Virus record (IMG/VR): IMGVR_UViG_3300007541_000269
Location: 1-21,808 of that record
From: a virus
DNA: 21,808 nucleotides
Reading direction: 5' to 3' (one strand)
Both the position numbers and the translations under genes were made by a program. Positions 19,972-21,808 of the stretch are shown one piece after another (position 1 is the stretch's first letter; the number at the start of each line of letters is the position of its first letter). The notes under the pieces are model-generated. The model did not search any database. It was given only the letters and a program-made list of their open reading frames with translations, and had not been told where the DNA came from.

Positions 19972-21808
19972 ATGGCAACATCGAAGATTTCCGGCATGCA
20001 AGCGCTGTCCGTGGCGCTGACCGGAAGCGAAGAGACTGAAGTTGCAAAGTCTAACGTGTCATACCGACTTTCACTAACAAACCTTTTCAAGACAATTGGC
20101 GTTCTGCCTGACAATGGCGGAAACCCGGTTCCAACAAGTGGCTACCGGATCGCTCTCTATAAAATTTCAGACGGACAGCCCTACAGCACGACATTAAACG
20201 AGGCGTTGACTGGTGTCGGAACCGTCCCCGCGGGTGGCTCGGCGGGCCAGAAATTGGCCAAGGCGTCGGGTTCCGATTATGATACGGAGTGGGTAGACGA
20301 CAACGCGGATGATCAATCCGCAAACACGGTCCTTGCGGGTCCGGCATCAGGTGCTGACGCGGCGCCTTCGTACAGGGCGCTCGTTGATGATGATCTGCCG
20401 ATTGTCTCAGTTTCAAAGGGCGGCACCGGGTCATCAACGGCTTCAGCGGCGCGGACAGCTCTTGGGTTGGCTATCGGCACAGACGTCCAAGCATATTCCT
20501 CCGTTCTTGCCGCAACAACGGCTTCGTTCACAACGGCCCAAGAAACAAAGCTTGGCTATATTAGCATAACACAGAGCGTTGATCTTGATGCAATAGAATC
20601 TCGCGTCAACGCGCTGGATGCGGCCGTTGTTCTTGTTGGCACATGGGATGCATCGGCAGGGACATTCCCTGGTTCAGGAACGGCGCAGGCGGGTGAATCC
20701 TACCTTGTCACTGTTGGTGGGACTGTCGATAGTGTTGAATTCACTGACGGTGATCGCATTATTGCCATCACAGATAACGCGTCCACGACAACGTATGCCA
20801 GCAACTGGTATAAGGCGGACTATACAGATCGGGTTAGCTCCGTTGCCGGTCGAACAGGCGCCGTTACGATAGCATCTACCGACATCACAGATTCAACGTC
20901 GACTGGGCGGGCCGTACTTACTGCTACTGACGCCGCGGCTGCCAGGACGGCCATTGGAACGGTCATTGGCACAGACGTTCAAGCGTATTCGTCCGTCCTC
21001 GCCAACACGACTGCCAGCTTCCTAATCGCCGACGAAACGAAGCTCGATGGGATCGAGGCTGGGGCAGATGTTACGGACGAGGCCAACGTTACGGCGGCAC
21101 TTAGCGGTGCAACAACAACAGGCGTAACGCCAGCCGCGGGTGACAAGGTTCTGTTGCTCGATGCCAGCGATAGCGACAATCTCAAGCACGCGCTGTTTTC
21201 CAGCTTCACGGGCGGCAGCGGCGGCGGTGGGAATGCGTCATATATCAATAATTTAACGCTCGCGGCATCGGTCGGCAGTAGCGCGCTGACAATAGCCGTT
21301 AAAGTGGCGGATGGTAGCACTGATCCGAGTAGCGGCGATCCTATCAGCGTGACGTTCCGATCCTCGACGGCTGCTGATGGTGATTACGATACGGTGTCGA
21401 TTGAGGCCGCGCTATCTCTGACAATAAGCAGCGGCTCTACATTGGGGGTGACTGGTACATCCATACCTTTTCGAGGGTGGGTTTTGCTGTTCAACGACGC
21501 GGGAACGCCGCGGTTGGGCGTTGTTAACTGCAATGGCGGCACATCAATAAAATCGCTGGATGAGTCGCAGTTGTTATCCTCTACCGCCGAGGGCGGAGCG
21601 GGCGCAGCCGACAGTACGAAAGTTATTTATACGGGTTCGGCTGTAACAAACAAGGCGTTCCGTGTGCTGGGGTATTTCGACTACGCGTCTGGCCTCGCTA
21701 CAGCGGCAGGTAATTGGGACGCGGCGCCTACGAAGTTGCAGCTTTTTGGTCCTGGCACACCACTGCCCGGACAAACAACAGGCAATATGGCTCAGGTCAT
21801 CAAGACTG
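19972..21808 (+). CDS. tail-fibre-like protein (3' end beyond window)
   Basis: An open frame runs from ATG 19972 through the window edge, giving at least 612 aa. It is low in cysteine and rich in Ala, Gly, Ser and Thr. Phage fibre signatures recur: VSKGGTGSSTASAARTALG (143-161 region), DETKLDGIEAGADVTDEANV, SSVAGRTGAVTIASTDITD, and a Gly-rich hinge (TGGSGGGG). A 39-residue unit is repeated (20446-20562 and 20938-21054). Beyond residue 420 the sequence becomes a beta-rich region without recognised family. It follows the adaptor and zinc-ribbon genes as the first tail gene. A receptor-binding or fibre role is likely; the missing C-terminus prevents a firm call. The ribosome site (ACGGG) is weak. 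Confidence 0.82.
   Translation, partial: MATSKISGMQALSVALTGSEETEVAKSNVSYRLSLTNLFKTIGVLPDNGGNPVPTSGYRIALYKISDGQPYSTTLNEALTGVGTVPAGGSAGQKLAKASGSDYDTEWVDDNADDQSANTVLAGPASGADAAPSYRALVDDDLPIVSVSKGGTGSSTASAARTALGLAIGTDVQAYSSVLAATTASFTTAQETKLGYISITQSVDLDAIESRVNALDAAVVLVGTWDASAGTFPGSGTAQAGESYLVTVGGTVDSVEFTDGDRIIAITDNASTTTYASNWYKADYTDRVSSVAGRTGAVTIASTDITDSTSTGRAVLTATDAAAARTAIGTVIGTDVQAYSSVLANTTASFLIADETKLDGIEAGADVTDEANVTAALSGATTTGVTPAAGDKVLLLDASDSDNLKHALFSSFTGGSGGGGNASYINNLTLAASVGSSALTIAVKVADGSTDPSSGDPISVTFRSSTAADGDYDTVSIEAALSLTISSGSTLGVTGTSIPFRGWVLLFNDAGTPRLGVVNCNGGTSIKSLDESQLLSSTAEGGAGAADSTKVIYTGSAVTNKAFRVLGYFDYASGLATAAGNWDAAPTKLQLFGPGTPLPGQTTGNMAQVIKT
20446..21054 (+). repeat. 39-residue repeat in the tail-fibre-like gene
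   Basis: Units at 20446-20562 and 20938-21054 encode sequences identical at 30 of 39 positions by my count, sharing AARTA, IGTDVQAYSSVLA, TTASF and ETKL. Phage fibre stalks are commonly built from such units. They lie 492 bp apart start to start, separated by another domain, so this is a dispersed and not a tandem duplication. Confidence 0.8.

Overview
The window is a stretch of a double-stranded DNA tailed phage, or of a prophage: nothing in it settles which. It carries most of the packaging and head-assembly module. All confident genes lie on the + strand, tightly packed, with many 1-4 bp stop/start overlaps. No integrase, transposase, tRNA, rRNA or CRISPR array was seen. By eye the DNA is GC-rich. 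The first gene resembles a regulator domain (DUF6456) found mostly in Alphaproteobacteria, so an alphaproteobacterial host is a reasonable but unproven inference. A portal of about 760 aa, a P22 gp4/SU10-like head-tail adaptor and no tape-measure gene before the first tail-fibre-like gene lean towards a short-tailed phage.

Layout. (1) 1-1358: end of an upstream, presumably early or regulatory, module with a DUF6456-like protein and a VRR-NUC nuclease. (2) 1359-1926: 568 bp without a credible gene but dense in structure: a 24-bp perfect inverted repeat, three copies of a CGATTCG-centred motif, a possible three-way-junction RNA fold and two good intrinsic terminators. (3) 1927-5933: a small acidic protein, a beta-rich virion-type protein, a cluster of small membrane proteins that could be holin/spanin-like, a Cys4 mini-protein and several unknowns. 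(4) 5966-9191: small and large terminase, a 32-aa membrane microprotein, a stand-alone inorganic-pyrophosphatase-like protein and a small unknown. (5) 9204-14295: portal, a Pro/Met/Gly-rich basic protein with a C8 run that could allow frameshifting into the next gene, a GroES-like co-chaperonin, the scaffold and a conserved phage accessory protein. (6) 14320-17254: capsid block (head decoration candidate, major capsid protein, beta-helix protein, basic mini-protein), punctuated by three terminator-type hairpins. (7) 17278-21808: a protein with a duplicated beta domain, an Ala-rich coiled coil, the head-tail adaptor, a zinc-ribbon mini-protein and a tail-fibre-like protein that runs off the window.

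How the genes would work together. The terminase pumps DNA through the portal into a shell of major capsid protein built on the scaffold. The GroES-like protein probably helps the host GroEL fold a head protein. The decoration and beta-helix proteins would dress the shell. The adaptor would close the portal and receive the tail, and the tail-fibre-like protein would contact the host. The least explained parts are the noncoding block at 1359-1926, the pyrophosphatase-like gene, the possible frameshift fusion at 11896, and a beta domain that appears to be shared by two genes 14 kb apart.
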